The position numbers and the translations under genes were made by a program. A stretch of 64,000 nt of DNA from Stappia sp. TSB10P1A (lineage in GTDB: Bacteria > Pseudomonadota > Alphaproteobacteria > Rhizobiales > Stappiaceae), in contig NZ_FYAU01000036.1 in NCBI RefSeq assembly GCF_900185725.1, positions 186,001-250,000 of the forward strand. The letters run 5' to 3'. The stretch's first letter is position 1, and every line of letters starts with the position of its first letter. Below are positions 25,444 through 34,861 of the stretch, in pieces. The notes under the pieces are model-generated. The model saw only the letters and a program-made list of their open reading frames with translations, had not been told where the DNA came from and made no database searches.

Positions 25444-28431
25444 ATGCGGGGCACAGAAGCTGTGACGGTCACGGCAGGCAGGCGGAAGCCGGCGACATTC
25501 CGCGCATCCCTTACTACCGCGATGCCATCGGGCAGCCGTAGCGCGCAGGCCATTCATGCCGCCCTCGGGGCTGCGGGCCATCGGCTCGGCCAGTTCGCTT
25601 TCCTGGTCCTCACCCTGTGTTTCGCCCTTTGCGCCGGCACGACCGACGCCAACGCGCTCTCGGCCGACTGCGCGCGGATCAACAGCGAATGGAGTGCCGG
25701 AGTAACTTTCGACTCAGCCTCTCTCCCACCGGGCTACCATGATTTCTTCGATGAGTACAACCTGGCGGACGGCGAAACGCTGACCTGGTCGGTTACTGGC
25801 AGCGGCGTCCTAAACAGCCATACCTACGCCGCTTTCTTTGTCGGAAACGGAGGTGATTGGGTGCATTCCGAAAGTTCGGATCTCGTCGGCAGCTTCTCCG
25901 ACAGCGGCTCCCATACGTTTTCGCCCGGCAATACCTATGCTATCCTCCAGGCGCTCGTAAACAAGTCGTCCGACCCCGCTTATATAGATGATCCTGCCAC
26001 GGTGACGATGACGGCGAGCTGTTCGGAAGGTTCTCCGGTCACCATCACCCTGAACCCGGCCGCCGGCAGCCTCGCCAATGGCACGGTCGGCACCAGCTAC
26101 ACCGAGACCTTCACCGCCTCCGGCGGCGCTGCGCCCTACACCTATGCGGTCACCGCAGGCGCCCTGCCCGACGGCCTGACCCTCGCCTCCAACGGTGCCC
26201 TCACCGGAACCCCGACCACGGCGGAGACGGCGAACTTCACCGTCACCGCCACCGACGCCAACAGCGACACCGGCGATGCCGCCTATTCCATCCAGGTCGA
26301 TGCAGCCCCCGTCGTCATCGCGCTGAACCCGGCCGCCGGCAGCCTCGCCAATGGCACGGTCGGAACCAGCTACACCGAGACCTTCACCGCCTCCGGCGGC
26401 GCTGCGCCCTACACCTATGCGGTCACCGCAGGCGCCCTGCCCGACGGCCTGACCCTCGCCGCGAACGGTGCGCTCACCGGAACGCCGACCACGGCGGAGA
26501 CGGCGAACTTCACCGTCACCGCCACGGATGCCAACTCCGCCACCGGCGCGGCCGCCTATTCCATCCAGGTCGATGCAGCCCCCGTCGTCATCGCGCTGAA
26601 CCCGGCCGCCGGCAGCCTCGCCAATGGCACGGTCGGAACCAGCTACACCGAGACCTTCACCGCCTCCGGCGGCGCTGCGCCCTACACCTATGCGGTCACC
26701 GCAGGCGCCCTGCCCGACGGCCTGACCCTCGCCTCCAACGGCGCCCTCACCGGAACCCCGACCACGGCGGAGACGGCGAGCTTCACCGTCACCGCCACGG
26801 ACGCCAATTCCGACACGGGCGAGGCCGCCTATTCGCTGCAGATCGATGCCGCCCCGGTCACCATCACCCTGGACCCGGCGGCAGGCGCCCTGCCTCAGGC
26901 AATGGCCGGCGAAGACTACACCGCCGCGATCACAGCCAGCGGCGGCACCGGCCCCTATCTCTACAGCGTGATCGCGGGGTCCCTGCCCGGCGGCCTGGTG
27001 CTGAATGTCTCGACCGGCGAGTTGAACGGCCCCCTCGATGTCGACACCGAAGGCAACTACAGTTTCACGATCCAGGCGAGCGATGCCAACAACGTCACGG
27101 GTTCGGCGGCCTATACGCTGGCCGTGACCGAACAGACGGTCGTGGTCACCGACAAGGAGGTGACCGTGCCGGCGGGGTCGACGCCGCCGAACGTCAATCT
27201 GGCGAGCGGTGCGACGGGCGGACCGTTCGAGTCCGCCGCCATCGTCGCCGTCGAACCGCCGACGGCCGGCACGGCGCAGATCGTCCATGGCGAGTTCGCC
27301 CAGGTCGGCCCCGGCCCGATCGGCTTCTACCTGAAGTTCACGCCCAATCCGACCTATTCCGGCCAGGTGACGATCCGCTTCACGCTGACCAGTTCGCTCG
27401 GCACGTCCAACGTTGGGACCGTGCTCTACACGCTCGGCTACAGTCCCGTCGCCGTCGCCAAGGAAATCCACAGTCTGGTTTACGGCTTCGTGCAGACACG
27501 GCAGAACCTGATCAGCACCATGATCAGGATACCGGGCCTGCGCGAGCGGCGGCAGATGCGGACGGCGCGGGAAGTCATCAGCATGCGCATGAAGCCCTCG
27601 TCGCACGGCATGACCCTGGGCTTTGCCACCAGCCTGGCACAGATGTCCGCGGCGAGCGATGCGATCGAGCGCAGCCTCGGTGTCGACACCTCGGTGTTCA
27701 ACGTCTGGGTCGACGGCTCGTTCGCCGTGCACAATCGCAAGCAGAACGACAACCGCTGGGGCACGTTCGCGCTGTTCTCGGCCGGCGCGGACTATCTGGT
27801 GACGGAGAATGCGCTCATCGGCTTCTCCTTCCACTATGACCGGATGAGCGATCCGACCCGCGACAATTCGAGGCTGAGCGGCGACGGCTGGCTTGTCGGC
27901 CCCTATGCCTCGTTCGAGCTCGGCCGCGGCGTCTTCTGGGACACCAGCCTGCTGTATGGCGGATCCTCCAACGACATCGACACCACCTTCTGGGACGGCC
28001 GCTTCAACACCCGCCGCTGGATGTTCGACACCGCCCTCTCCGGCCAGTGGTATCTCGACGAGACGACCACGCTGTCCCCGAAGCTGCGCGCCGTCTATCT
28101 GTCCGAGAAGGTGGACGACTACCGCGTCACAAACGCTGCCGGCGATATCGTCGGCCTGGATGGCTTCACGGTCGAGCAGTTGCGGGTCAGCCTTGGAGCC
28201 GAACTCGCCCGCCAATACGTTCTCGACGATGCGCTGGTGCTGACCCCGAGCGTCGCCCTTACCGGCGGCTATTCCAGCCTTGGCGGCTCGGGTCCCTTCG
28301 GTTCGGTCGGAGCCGGACTGACGCTCAGCAATGGCGGCCACTGGAGCCTCGACGCGGCGCTGCGCTTCAACATCGAGGGCGACGGCCAGTCCTCGGCCGG
28401 CGGCAGGGTGGGTGTCGCCGTCCGCTTCTGA
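25444..28431 (+). CDS. Autotransporter with Ig-like repeats and an outer membrane beta-barrel
   Basis: 995 residues. A long hydrophobic segment (about residues 48-70, QFAFLVLTLCFALCAG) acts as an export signal after a basic N extension. An N-terminal Cys-containing globular part follows, then four putative-Ig (He_PIG) modules of 91 residues (200-290, 291-381, 382-472, 473-563), a beta-rich linker, and a C-terminal translocator barrel from about residue 725 to the terminal Phe (VWVDGSFAVHNRK, LIGFSFHYDRM, GGRVGVAVRF). Probable adhesin or surface structure. The start is uncertain; an ATG at 25522 would also precede the signal. Confidence 0.85.
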   Translation: MRGTEAVTVTAGRRKPATFRASLTTAMPSGSRSAQAIHAALGAAGHRLGQFAFLVLTLCFALCAGTTDANALSADCARINSEWSAGVTFDSASLPPGYHDFFDEYNLADGETLTWSVTGSGVLNSHTYAAFFVGNGGDWVHSESSDLVGSFSDSGSHTFSPGNTYAILQALVNKSSDPAYIDDPATVTMTASCSEGSPVTITLNPAAGSLANGTVGTSYTETFTASGGAAPYTYAVTAGALPDGLTLASNGALTGTPTTAETANFTVTATDANSDTGDAAYSIQVDAAPVVIALNPAAGSLANGTVGTSYTETFTASGGAAPYTYAVTAGALPDGLTLAANGALTGTPTTAETANFTVTATDANSATGAAAYSIQVDAAPVVIALNPAAGSLANGTVGTSYTETFTASGGAAPYTYAVTAGALPDGLTLASNGALTGTPTTAETASFTVTATDANSDTGEAAYSLQIDAAPVTITLDPAAGALPQAMAGEDYTAAITASGGTGPYLYSVIAGSLPGGLVLNVSTGELNGPLDVDTEGNYSFTIQASDANNVTGSAAYTLAVTEQTVVVTDKEVTVPAGSTPPNVNLASGATGGPFESAAIVAVEPPTAGTAQIVHGEFAQVGPGPIGFYLKFTPNPTYSGQVTIRFTLTSSLGTSNVGTVLYTLGYSPVAVAKEIHSLVYGFVQTRQNLISTMIRIPGLRERRQMRTAREVISMRMKPSSHGMTLGFATSLAQMSAASDAIERSLGVDTSVFNVWVDGSFAVHNRKQNDNRWGTFALFSAGADYLVTENALIGFSFHYDRMSDPTRDNSRLSGDGWLVGPYASFELGRGVFWDTSLLYGGSSNDIDTTFWDGRFNTRRWMFDTALSGQWYLDETTTLSPKLRAVYLSEKVDDYRVTNAAGDIVGLDGFTVEQLRVSLGAELARQYVLDDALVLTPSVALTGGYSSLGGSGPFGSVGAGLTLSNGGHWSLDAALRFNIEGDGQSSAGGRVGVAVRF
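26041..27132 (+). repeat. Tandem 273-bp coding repeats, four units
   Basis: Units begin at about 26041, 26314, 26587 and 26860 (spacing measured from the CTGAAC/CTGGAC motif: 26050, 26323, 26596, 26869). Each is 273 bp and encodes one 91-residue Ig-like module. The first three are nearly identical at the DNA level and differ by a few substitutions; the fourth is clearly diverged. This suggests recent expansion or recombination within the autotransporter gene. Confidence 0.92.
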
Positions 28432-28615
28432 GCGGGGCCCGTCGGCCGGTCCGCTCGCGGGCTTGTCCCCGAGCGGGCAGGCGCGTGCTAGACTCGTGAT
28501 CCCTGTTCCTCGCTTTCGCGATCTGTTATGCGATAGGTGACACTCTCCTTGCAGCCGGCGACGCGGCACTGCCGCGTCCTCTTGCCGGATCTCTTTCAGT
28601 CAGGTTGACGCGCCC

Positions 28616-29842
28616 ATGTCCGACGCCGTGGCGGCTCTCCCCGCCTCTCCCCGCTATTCGCCCCCGCTTTACGAGCATGGCCGCGCCAACGTCATCCGCC
28701 TTGCCCTCGCTCAGGCGCTGGCGGGCGCAAACTCCGTCGTCGTCTTCGCCACCGGCGCGATCGTCGGCCATATGCTGGCCCCGACGCCGGCGCTGGCGAC
28801 ACTGCCGATCACCATCTTCGTCGTCGGCATGGCTGCCTGCACGCTGCCGGCCGGAGCCATCGCACAGCGTCACGGGCGCCGAGCGACCTTCCTGCTGGGA
28901 ACCGTCTGCGGCGTGCTGGTCGGCCTGCTGGCGGCCCTCGCCGTGATCATCGGCTCGTTCTGGCTGTTCTGCGCGGCGACCTTCTTCGGCGGCGCCTATG
29001 GGGCCGTCGTGCTGTCCTTCCGCTTCGCTGCCGCCGACTGCGTGCCGGCCGACAAGCGGCCGCGCGCGCTGTCGCTGGTGATGGCCGGCGGCGTGTTCGC
29101 CGGCGTCATCGGGCCGCAACTGGTCACCCACACCATGTATCTGTGGATGCCCTACATGTTCGCCGCGACCTTCCTGGCGCAGGCGGCGGTGGCGGCGCTC
29201 TCGGCGGTTATCCTCGCCGGCATCCGCCTGCCGATGCCCACGGCCGAGGAGCGGAGCGGCGGCCGGCCGCTGGCGCTGATCGTTCGCCAGCCGCGCTTCC
29301 TGATCGCGGTGACCTGCGGCGTCGTCTCCTACCTCCTGATGAACTTCCTGATGACCGCCGCCCCGCTCGCCATGCAGCTTTGCGGCCTGTCGCAGGAATC
29401 GGCCAATCTCGGGCTGCAATGGCATGTGATCGCCATGTATGCCCCGAGCTTCTTCACCGGCAGCCTGATCGCCCGGTTCGGCGCCCCTGCCGTCGTCGCC
29501 GCCGGTCTCGCGCTGATCGGCGCCTCGGCCGCCGTCGGACTGACGGGCCTCGAGGTGACGCAGTTCTGGCTGGCGCTGATCCTGCTCGGGGTCGGCTGGA
29601 ACTTCGGCTTCGTCGGCGCCTCCGCGCTGGTGCTGGAGTGCCACCGGCCGGAGGAGAAGACGCGGGTGCAGTCGCTGAACGATTTCATCGTCTTCGGCAC
29701 CATGGCCTTCGGTTCGTTCCTGTCCGGCGGCCTGCTGACCGCCTATGGCTGGAACACCATCCTGTGGCTGTCCTTCGTGCCGCTGGTCTTCGCCTTCCTG
29801 GCCCTCGCCGGTTCGGGCAGGGTCCGCGCAGCGAAAGGCTGA
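28616..29842 (+). CDS. MFS transporter
   Basis: 408 residues with about 12 hydrophobic helices. The intracellular loop 2 signature is recognisable as AIAQRHGRRATFLLG. No substrate-specific motif is obvious, so it is annotated only as a major facilitator superfamily exporter or importer. The middle Arg/Pro-rich loop (MPTAEERSGGRPLALIVRQPR) separates the two halves. It converges on the iron-type ABC operon downstream. Confidence 0.88.
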   Translation: MSDAVAALPASPRYSPPLYEHGRANVIRLALAQALAGANSVVVFATGAIVGHMLAPTPALATLPITIFVVGMAACTLPAGAIAQRHGRRATFLLGTVCGVLVGLLAALAVIIGSFWLFCAATFFGGAYGAVVLSFRFAAADCVPADKRPRALSLVMAGGVFAGVIGPQLVTHTMYLWMPYMFAATFLAQAAVAALSAVILAGIRLPMPTAEERSGGRPLALIVRQPRFLIAVTCGVVSYLLMNFLMTAAPLAMQLCGLSQESANLGLQWHVIAMYAPSFFTGSLIARFGAPAVVAAGLALIGASAAVGLTGLEVTQFWLALILLGVGWNFGFVGASALVLECHRPEEKTRVQSLNDFIVFGTMAFGSFLSGGLLTAYGWNTILWLSFVPLVFAFLALAGSGRVRAAKG

Positions 29843-29893
29843 GTGCCCGGCGCAAAGCTCTCCCCGGCGTGAAGGACCGTTCTGGAGCTGCGG

Positions 29894-30652
29894 CTATTTC
29901 CTGAAAAGGATGTGCAGGGTCTGCTCGTCGGGGCGATGGAAATCGCATTCCACCCGGAAGACGCCGCTCAGAAGCTCGGGCGTCAGCACCTCTGCCGGCG
30001 TCCCGTCGGCAACCACCCTGCCCCGGTCCAGCACCAGCAGCCGGTCGCAGAACATCGCCGCGTGATTGAGATCGTGCAGCGCGACGATGCTGGTCAGGCC
30101 GAGCCGGGCGATCAGCCGCATCAGCTCGAGCTGATGCTGGATGTCGAGATGGTTGGTCGGTTCGTCGAGGAACAGTTCGTGCGGCTGCTGCGCGAGCGCC
30201 CGGGCGATATGGACACGCTGGCGCTCGCCGCCGGACAGGCTCTGCCAGCGCTCCCCGCGGAACTCCACCATGTCGACCTGCTGCAGCGCGGTCTCGACGG
30301 CCAGTGTGTCGGCCGGTGTCCAGGCCGCCAAGGGCCCGCGATGCGGGGTGCGGCCGAGCCGCACCACCTCCTCCACCGTCACGTTGACGTCGGTCGCGGC
30401 ATGCTGCTGGACCAGCGCCACGCGGCGCGCCAGGTGCCGGCGCCCCATGTGGGCGATGTCGGCGTCGTCCAGCGTCACCCGGCCGGAGGCGGGACGGCGC
30501 AGCCCCGACAGCAGCCGCAGCAGCGAGGATTTGCCCGAACCGTTCGGCCCGAGCAGGCCCAGCACGCTGCCCTGTTCGACGCGCAGGCTGACATTGTCGA
30601 CGATGGTCTTGCGCCCGACCCGCCAGACGAGGTTCTCGGCCCGTATGCTCAT
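29894..30652 (-). CDS. Iron/siderophore-type ABC transporter ATPase
   Basis: 252 residues, FecE/FepC-like. Walker A GPNGSGKSS, the ABC signature LSGGERQRVHIARAL, Walker B ELFLDEPTNHLD, and the switch His in VALHDLNHA. It is the last gene of the binding protein-permease-ATPase operon, overlapping the permease by four bases. The substrate is not determined by the ATPase; the family context suggests ferric siderophore, haem or cobalamin. Confidence 0.9.
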   Translation of the reverse strand: MSIRAENLVWRVGRKTIVDNVSLRVEQGSVLGLLGPNGSGKSSLLRLLSGLRRPASGRVTLDDADIAHMGRRHLARRVALVQQHAATDVNVTVEEVVRLGRTPHRGPLAAWTPADTLAVETALQQVDMVEFRGERWQSLSGGERQRVHIARALAQQPHELFLDEPTNHLDIQHQLELMRLIARLGLTSIVALHDLNHAAMFCDRLLVLDRGRVVADGTPAEVLTPELLSGVFRVECDFHRPDEQTLHILFRK

Positions 30653-31683
30653 GCCGCCGGCCTCGCCCGGTAGAGGATGAGGGAGAAGCACGGCACGCCG
30701 ACCAGCGCCGTGACGATGCCGATCGGCAGCGTCTGCTGCGCCATCACGCTGCGCGAGACGATATCGGCGAGAACCATGAACACGGCCCCGACCATCATGC
30801 AGGCGGGCAGCAGCCGCATATGACCGGGACCGATGAGGAAGCGCACGGCATGGGGCACCACGAGGCCGACGAAGCCGATGGAGCCGACCATGCTGACGAT
30901 GGTCGCGGTTATCACCGCCGTGACGGCGAAGAGGATGACCCTGACCCGCTCGACCGCGATGCCCAGCGAGGCGGCGGCATCGTCGCCGAAGGTGAAGGCA
31001 TCGAGGGCGCGCGCATGCCACACGCAGACCGCGAGGCCAAACACGAGAACCACGGCCAGAAGCTGGAACTCCGGCCAGCGGACGCCGCCGAAACTGCCAA
31101 GCAGCCAGAACATCACGTCCCGCGCCTGCTGGGCATTGCCGGAGGTCGTCACCACATAGGCGGTCAGCGCGTTGAAGAGCTGTGCCGCGGCGACCCCCGA
31201 CAGGATGGTGCGGTCGGCGCCGCCCCGCCCGCCGCCGGACAACACCGCGACGAAGACAAAGGCGGCCAGCGCACCGGCGAAGGCGCCCATGGACAGCGAC
31301 ACCGCCCCCGCGCCGACGCCGAGAATGATCACCGCCACGGCCCCGGTCGAGGCGCCGGCGGAGATGCCGAGGACATAGGGTTCGGCAAGGGCATTGCGCA
31401 GCAGCGACTGCAAGATGGCGCCGCACATGGCGAGCCCCGCCCCGCACAGGGCGGCGACCAGCGCGCGGCTGAGCCGCAGGTCCCAGATCACGCTGGCCTG
31501 GATCCGGCTGATGTCGGCCGAGGTCCAGCCGAACTGGTTGGTGACGGCAAGCGCGACGGTGCGCAGCGGGATCCGCATCTCGCCGATCCCCACCGCCGTG
31601 GCGACCGCCAGCACCAGAACGGCCAGCGACGCCAACAGCAGCAGTGCGAACCGCGCGGTGGCCCGCGAGAGGGCTATCCTCAC
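30649..31683 (-). CDS. FecCD-type ABC transporter permease
   Basis: 344 residues, about ten membrane helices. Typical BtuC/FecCD sequences: LRLSRALVAALCGAGLAMCGAILQSLLRNALAEPYVLGISAGAS near the start and SIGFVGLVVPHAVRFLIGP (the ATPase-contact region) near the end. The GTG start at 31683 overlaps the TGA of the binding-protein gene. The permease and ATPase form a homodimeric importer with the binding protein. Confidence 0.9.
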   Translation of the reverse strand: MRIALSRATARFALLLLASLAVLVLAVATAVGIGEMRIPLRTVALAVTNQFGWTSADISRIQASVIWDLRLSRALVAALCGAGLAMCGAILQSLLRNALAEPYVLGISAGASTGAVAVIILGVGAGAVSLSMGAFAGALAAFVFVAVLSGGGRGGADRTILSGVAAAQLFNALTAYVVTTSGNAQQARDVMFWLLGSFGGVRWPEFQLLAVVLVFGLAVCVWHARALDAFTFGDDAAASLGIAVERVRVILFAVTAVITATIVSMVGSIGFVGLVVPHAVRFLIGPGHMRLLPACMMVGAVFMVLADIVSRSVMAQQTLPIGIVTALVGVPCFSLILYRARPAA

Positions 31684-32696
31684 TTGATCAGTCCGAGAGC
31701 CTCGAGCTGCGCGGCCACTTCCTCCGCGCCGTAGATCGTGCGGATGGTCGGGTTCATCGCCGCGCCGTTCATCGTCACGATATAACCGCGGCGCACGGCC
31801 TCCATCTGGCTGACGGTCGGATCGCCCTTCAGGAAGGCGATCTTGTTCTCGGCCTTGTCGAGATCCCAGCGGTTGCGGTCGAGAGAGGCGGCGACGATCA
31901 CGGTCGGATCGGCGGCGATGATGCCTTCCCAGCCGACCGTCGGCCATTCGGCCTCGGTGGTGATGGCGTTGCGCCCGCCCAGCACGTCGGCGATGAAGCC
32001 GGAGGCGCCGTTCTTGCCCCCCAGATAGGCATCGTCCGCGACCGACGGGCTGGAGAACCAGAACAGGAAGCTGAGATCCGGGTTGCTGCCGAGGCGGGCG
32101 CGCAGGTCGGCCTCGCGCCGCTTGAAGTCGGCAATCAGTTGCGCCCCGCGATCCGCCACATCGAAGATGCGGGCGAGTTCGTCGATCTCCTGGAACAGGA
32201 GATCCATGTTCCAGAGCTGCTGGCGGCTGCCGTAAATATCCCCGGTGTCCCTGCGCGTGGTACAAATACCCGGAGACAAGTAGCTCGGAATTCCGAGTGC
32301 GGCGAAATCCTCACGCTTGGCCACCTTGCTGTCGGCACCGAGCAGCAGCGGAAGCTGCGCGACGACGAAATCGGGCTCCTCGGCCAGGATCGATTCCAGC
32401 GTCGGCTGCTCGACGGTGAGCAGCTTCACCTTCTCGTTCGCCTCGGCGAGTTCGGGCAGCACCTTGGTCGGCCAGAAGGCGGAGGCGGCAAGGCGATCCT
32501 CCAGCCCGAGCAGCAGCAGGATCTCGGCGCTGTTCTGGCCGAGCGCCACCGCGCGCTGGGGGGCGGCGGTGAAGGTGACCTCGACGCCGCAATTGTCGAG
32601 GGTCAGCGGGTAGCTGGTCGGCTCGGCTCGGGCCGGAGAAAGAGCGACGGTCGCCAGCGCAAGGGCGGCAACGGCAAGGGGGAACCTGGAAGACAT
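31680..32696 (-). CDS. Iron/siderophore-type ABC substrate-binding protein
   Basis: 338 residues. A signal peptide (FPLAVAALALATVALSPARA) is followed by a FecB/TroA-type cluster A-2 binding fold (NCGVEVTFTAAPQRAVALGQNSAEILLLLGLEDRL). Substrate is probably a ferric siderophore or similar chelate. The ATG at 32696 has AGG six to seven bases upstream; another at 32714 lacks a site. The gap upstream carries an imperfect RirA-type operator (32761-32775). It heads the operon. Confidence 0.85.
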   Translation of the reverse strand: MSSRFPLAVAALALATVALSPARAEPTSYPLTLDNCGVEVTFTAAPQRAVALGQNSAEILLLLGLEDRLAASAFWPTKVLPELAEANEKVKLLTVEQPTLESILAEEPDFVVAQLPLLLGADSKVAKREDFAALGIPSYLSPGICTTRRDTGDIYGSRQQLWNMDLLFQEIDELARIFDVADRGAQLIADFKRREADLRARLGSNPDLSFLFWFSSPSVADDAYLGGKNGASGFIADVLGGRNAITTEAEWPTVGWEGIIAADPTVIVAASLDRNRWDLDKAENKIAFLKGDPTVSQMEAVRRGYIVTMNGAAMNPTIRTIYGAEEVAAQLEALGLIK

Positions 32697-32760
32697 GGAA
32701 ACCTGTCCGCGCATCTGAGGGAGGATGCGCGAGAGCTACCCTGAAGGGGGCGCGAATTCA

Positions 32761-32775
32761 AGAGTATTTCACTCA
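32761..32775. promoter_or_regulatory. Imperfect iron-responsive operator before the iron ABC operon
   Basis: On the minus strand this reads TGAGTGAAATACTCT, one base off the TGA-N9-TCA pattern of the RirA operator. It lies 65 bases upstream of the binding-protein start in an AT-rich patch. With one mismatch it could also be a Fur/Irr-like or meaningless site. Confidence 0.3.
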
Positions 32776-32822
32776 TGTTTTTATCCTTCCACATCTCTCC
32801 CCCTCCCCCCGCCGGCACCGGT

Positions 32823-34703
32823 TCACACCAGATGGACATAGCTGCCCGGCGCTGGGCCAAGCGGCAGCAGGCCCTGCTCGGGGGCACCGATCCGCGGCGG
32901 CGGCGTGGTGCCGCCGCTGCGGGCCGCCAGCCAGGCCGCCCATTCCGGCCACCACGAGCCGGGCCGGGCCGGATGCCGCTCCGGCCAGCCGTCGGGACCG
33001 GAATAGTGGGCGCCGGCCGGGCGGTGCGACAGGCGGTAGTGGCGCCGGGGATGGCCGGGCTCGCTGACGATGCCGCCATTGTGGCCGCCCTTGGTCAGCA
33101 CGAAGGTCAGGTCGTTGTCGGTGAAAAGCTGGGTCTTGTAGACCGACTTCCACGGCGCGATATGGTCGGTCTCCGTGGCGACGACGAACATCGGCGCGGA
33201 AATATCCTTCAGCGCGATCACCCGCCCCTCGACGGCGAATCGGCCGGCAGTCAGGCGGTTCTCCAGGAACAGGCCGCGCAGGTATTGCGAATGCATGCGC
33301 GCCGGCATCCGGGTGGTGTCCCCGTTCCACACGCCGATATCGGTCGGCAGATCCTGCTGGCCGAGCATGTAGCGGCGCACGGCGCGGCTGTAGATCAGGT
33401 CCTCGGCGCGAATGGCGGCGAAGGTGCGCGCCATCTGCGGCCGGTCGAGATAGCCCTGGTCCCACATCATGTCTTCCAGGAACGCCACCTGGCTCTCGTC
33501 GAGGAACAGCAGCAATTCCCCCGCCTCGACGAAATCCACCTGCGCCGCCATCAGCGTGATCGAGGCCAGGCGGTCGTCATGATCGCGCGCCATCGTCGCC
33601 GCCGCGATCGCCAGCATGGTGCCGCCCAGGCAATAGCCCACCGCATGGATGCGCTCGTTCGGAACGATGGCCGACACCGCGTCCATGGCCGCCATCACGC
33701 CGCGCTTGCGGTAGTCCTCCAGCGACAGTCCGGCCTGCTCCGCCGTCGGGTTCACCCAGGAAATCATGAAGACGGTGAAGCCCTGGTCGACAAGATATTT
33801 CACCATCGACGTGTGCGGCGACAGATCGAGAATGTAGTATTTCATGATCCAGGCCGGAACGATCAGGATAGGCTCCGCCTGAACCTTGTCGGTTTGCGGT
33901 GTATATTGGATCAGCTCGAAGATGTCGTTGCGATAGACGACCGTTCCCGGCGTGCAGGCAAGATCCTTGCCGATCTCATAGCCCTTCGGCGCCGGATCGT
34001 GGCGCTGCGTCACGGTCTTGATGAAGTCCTCCGCGAAATGCGCGGCGCCCTCGATCAGGTTGCGCCCGCCCTGACGGGCGGTCTCTTCCAGGATCTCGGG
34101 ATTGCTCCAGGGGAAGTTCGACGGCGAGACAAGGTCGAGCGCCTGCCGCGCCATGAAGCGGGTGCGATCCGCGTCCTGCTGCTCCAGCCCGCGCAGCGGT
34201 TCGGTCGCGTAATCCCACCAGTCCTGCACCGCCAGAAAGCTCTGCTGCCAGATGCGATAGGGCGCCTTCTGCCAGCCGGGATGGCCGAACCGGTGATCGA
34301 AACTCTTCGGGGTAAACGGCGGCGGCGCCCGCTCGCCATCGCCGGTCAGGGTGTAGGCGGCGAGCTTCATCGCATTGTCGCGCGCCCGCTCGGCAAGATC
34401 GAGCTGGCGTCCGGGGGCGCGGGACAAATGCAGCATCCAGTCGCCCCAGGCGCCGAGAAAGGCGTGGGGGGAAACGCCTCCGGTCAGGCGCGCCGCCGCC
34501 GCGCGGACGCTGCGGTCCATGTTCTCGTGCAGGTGGCGGGCAGGCTCCGGCGGGCTCGGAACCCGGCTTTCGGCCGGGCTTGCCGGCGCCGGGACGCGCG
34601 CGGGCATGGGGACCGGCACGGGCAACGACGCGGATGCGGCCCTGGCGGGAATAGTGGCGGTGCCGGAACCCGGTCCGGCTTTGGTTTTCTGGCGCTTGGT
34701 CAC
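32823..34703 (-). CDS. phaC: Poly(3-hydroxyalkanoate) synthase, class I
   Basis: 626 residues. Polymerises 3-hydroxyacyl-CoA into storage polyester granules. After a proline/alanine-rich N extension (about 55 residues), the PhaC N domain (FPWSNPEILEETARQGGRNL) and the alpha/beta hydrolase core carry the catalytic triad Cys358 in GYCLGG, Asp513 in TETDHIAPW and His541 in KGGHNGGI. Class I is judged from length and single-gene context: no PhaE or PhaR, and no phasin or depolymerase gene is adjacent. It sits unexpectedly within the metal-uptake block, parallel to the iron ABC operon, with no sign of shared transcription. Confidence 0.93.
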   Translation of the reverse strand: MTKRQKTKAGPGSGTATIPARAASASLPVPVPMPARVPAPASPAESRVPSPPEPARHLHENMDRSVRAAAARLTGGVSPHAFLGAWGDWMLHLSRAPGRQLDLAERARDNAMKLAAYTLTGDGERAPPPFTPKSFDHRFGHPGWQKAPYRIWQQSFLAVQDWWDYATEPLRGLEQQDADRTRFMARQALDLVSPSNFPWSNPEILEETARQGGRNLIEGAAHFAEDFIKTVTQRHDPAPKGYEIGKDLACTPGTVVYRNDIFELIQYTPQTDKVQAEPILIVPAWIMKYYILDLSPHTSMVKYLVDQGFTVFMISWVNPTAEQAGLSLEDYRKRGVMAAMDAVSAIVPNERIHAVGYCLGGTMLAIAAATMARDHDDRLASITLMAAQVDFVEAGELLLFLDESQVAFLEDMMWDQGYLDRPQMARTFAAIRAEDLIYSRAVRRYMLGQQDLPTDIGVWNGDTTRMPARMHSQYLRGLFLENRLTAGRFAVEGRVIALKDISAPMFVVATETDHIAPWKSVYKTQLFTDNDLTFVLTKGGHNGGIVSEPGHPRRHYRLSHRPAGAHYSGPDGWPERHPARPGSWWPEWAAWLAARSGGTTPPPRIGAPEQGLLPLGPAPGSYVHLV

Positions 34704-34861
34704 GACGGCCTCGGCGTTCGGTTGGGGGGGGTTACGGACAGGTCGAGGAGACGGCCACGGGGACAGTATTCCGCAAGATGGTCGGACTTTCCTTGATCTG
34801 GGTCAGTCTTCCGACCCTTTCAGCCCTGCGGAACGGGAATAAAGGTGCCGAGGCCGGAGCA

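Noticed and set aside
25810-28569. A 919-codon open frame on the minus strand opposite the autotransporter
   Set aside because: It mirrors the periodic GC-rich coding of the real gene, lacks a recognisable fold and its protein repeats simply because the DNA repeats.
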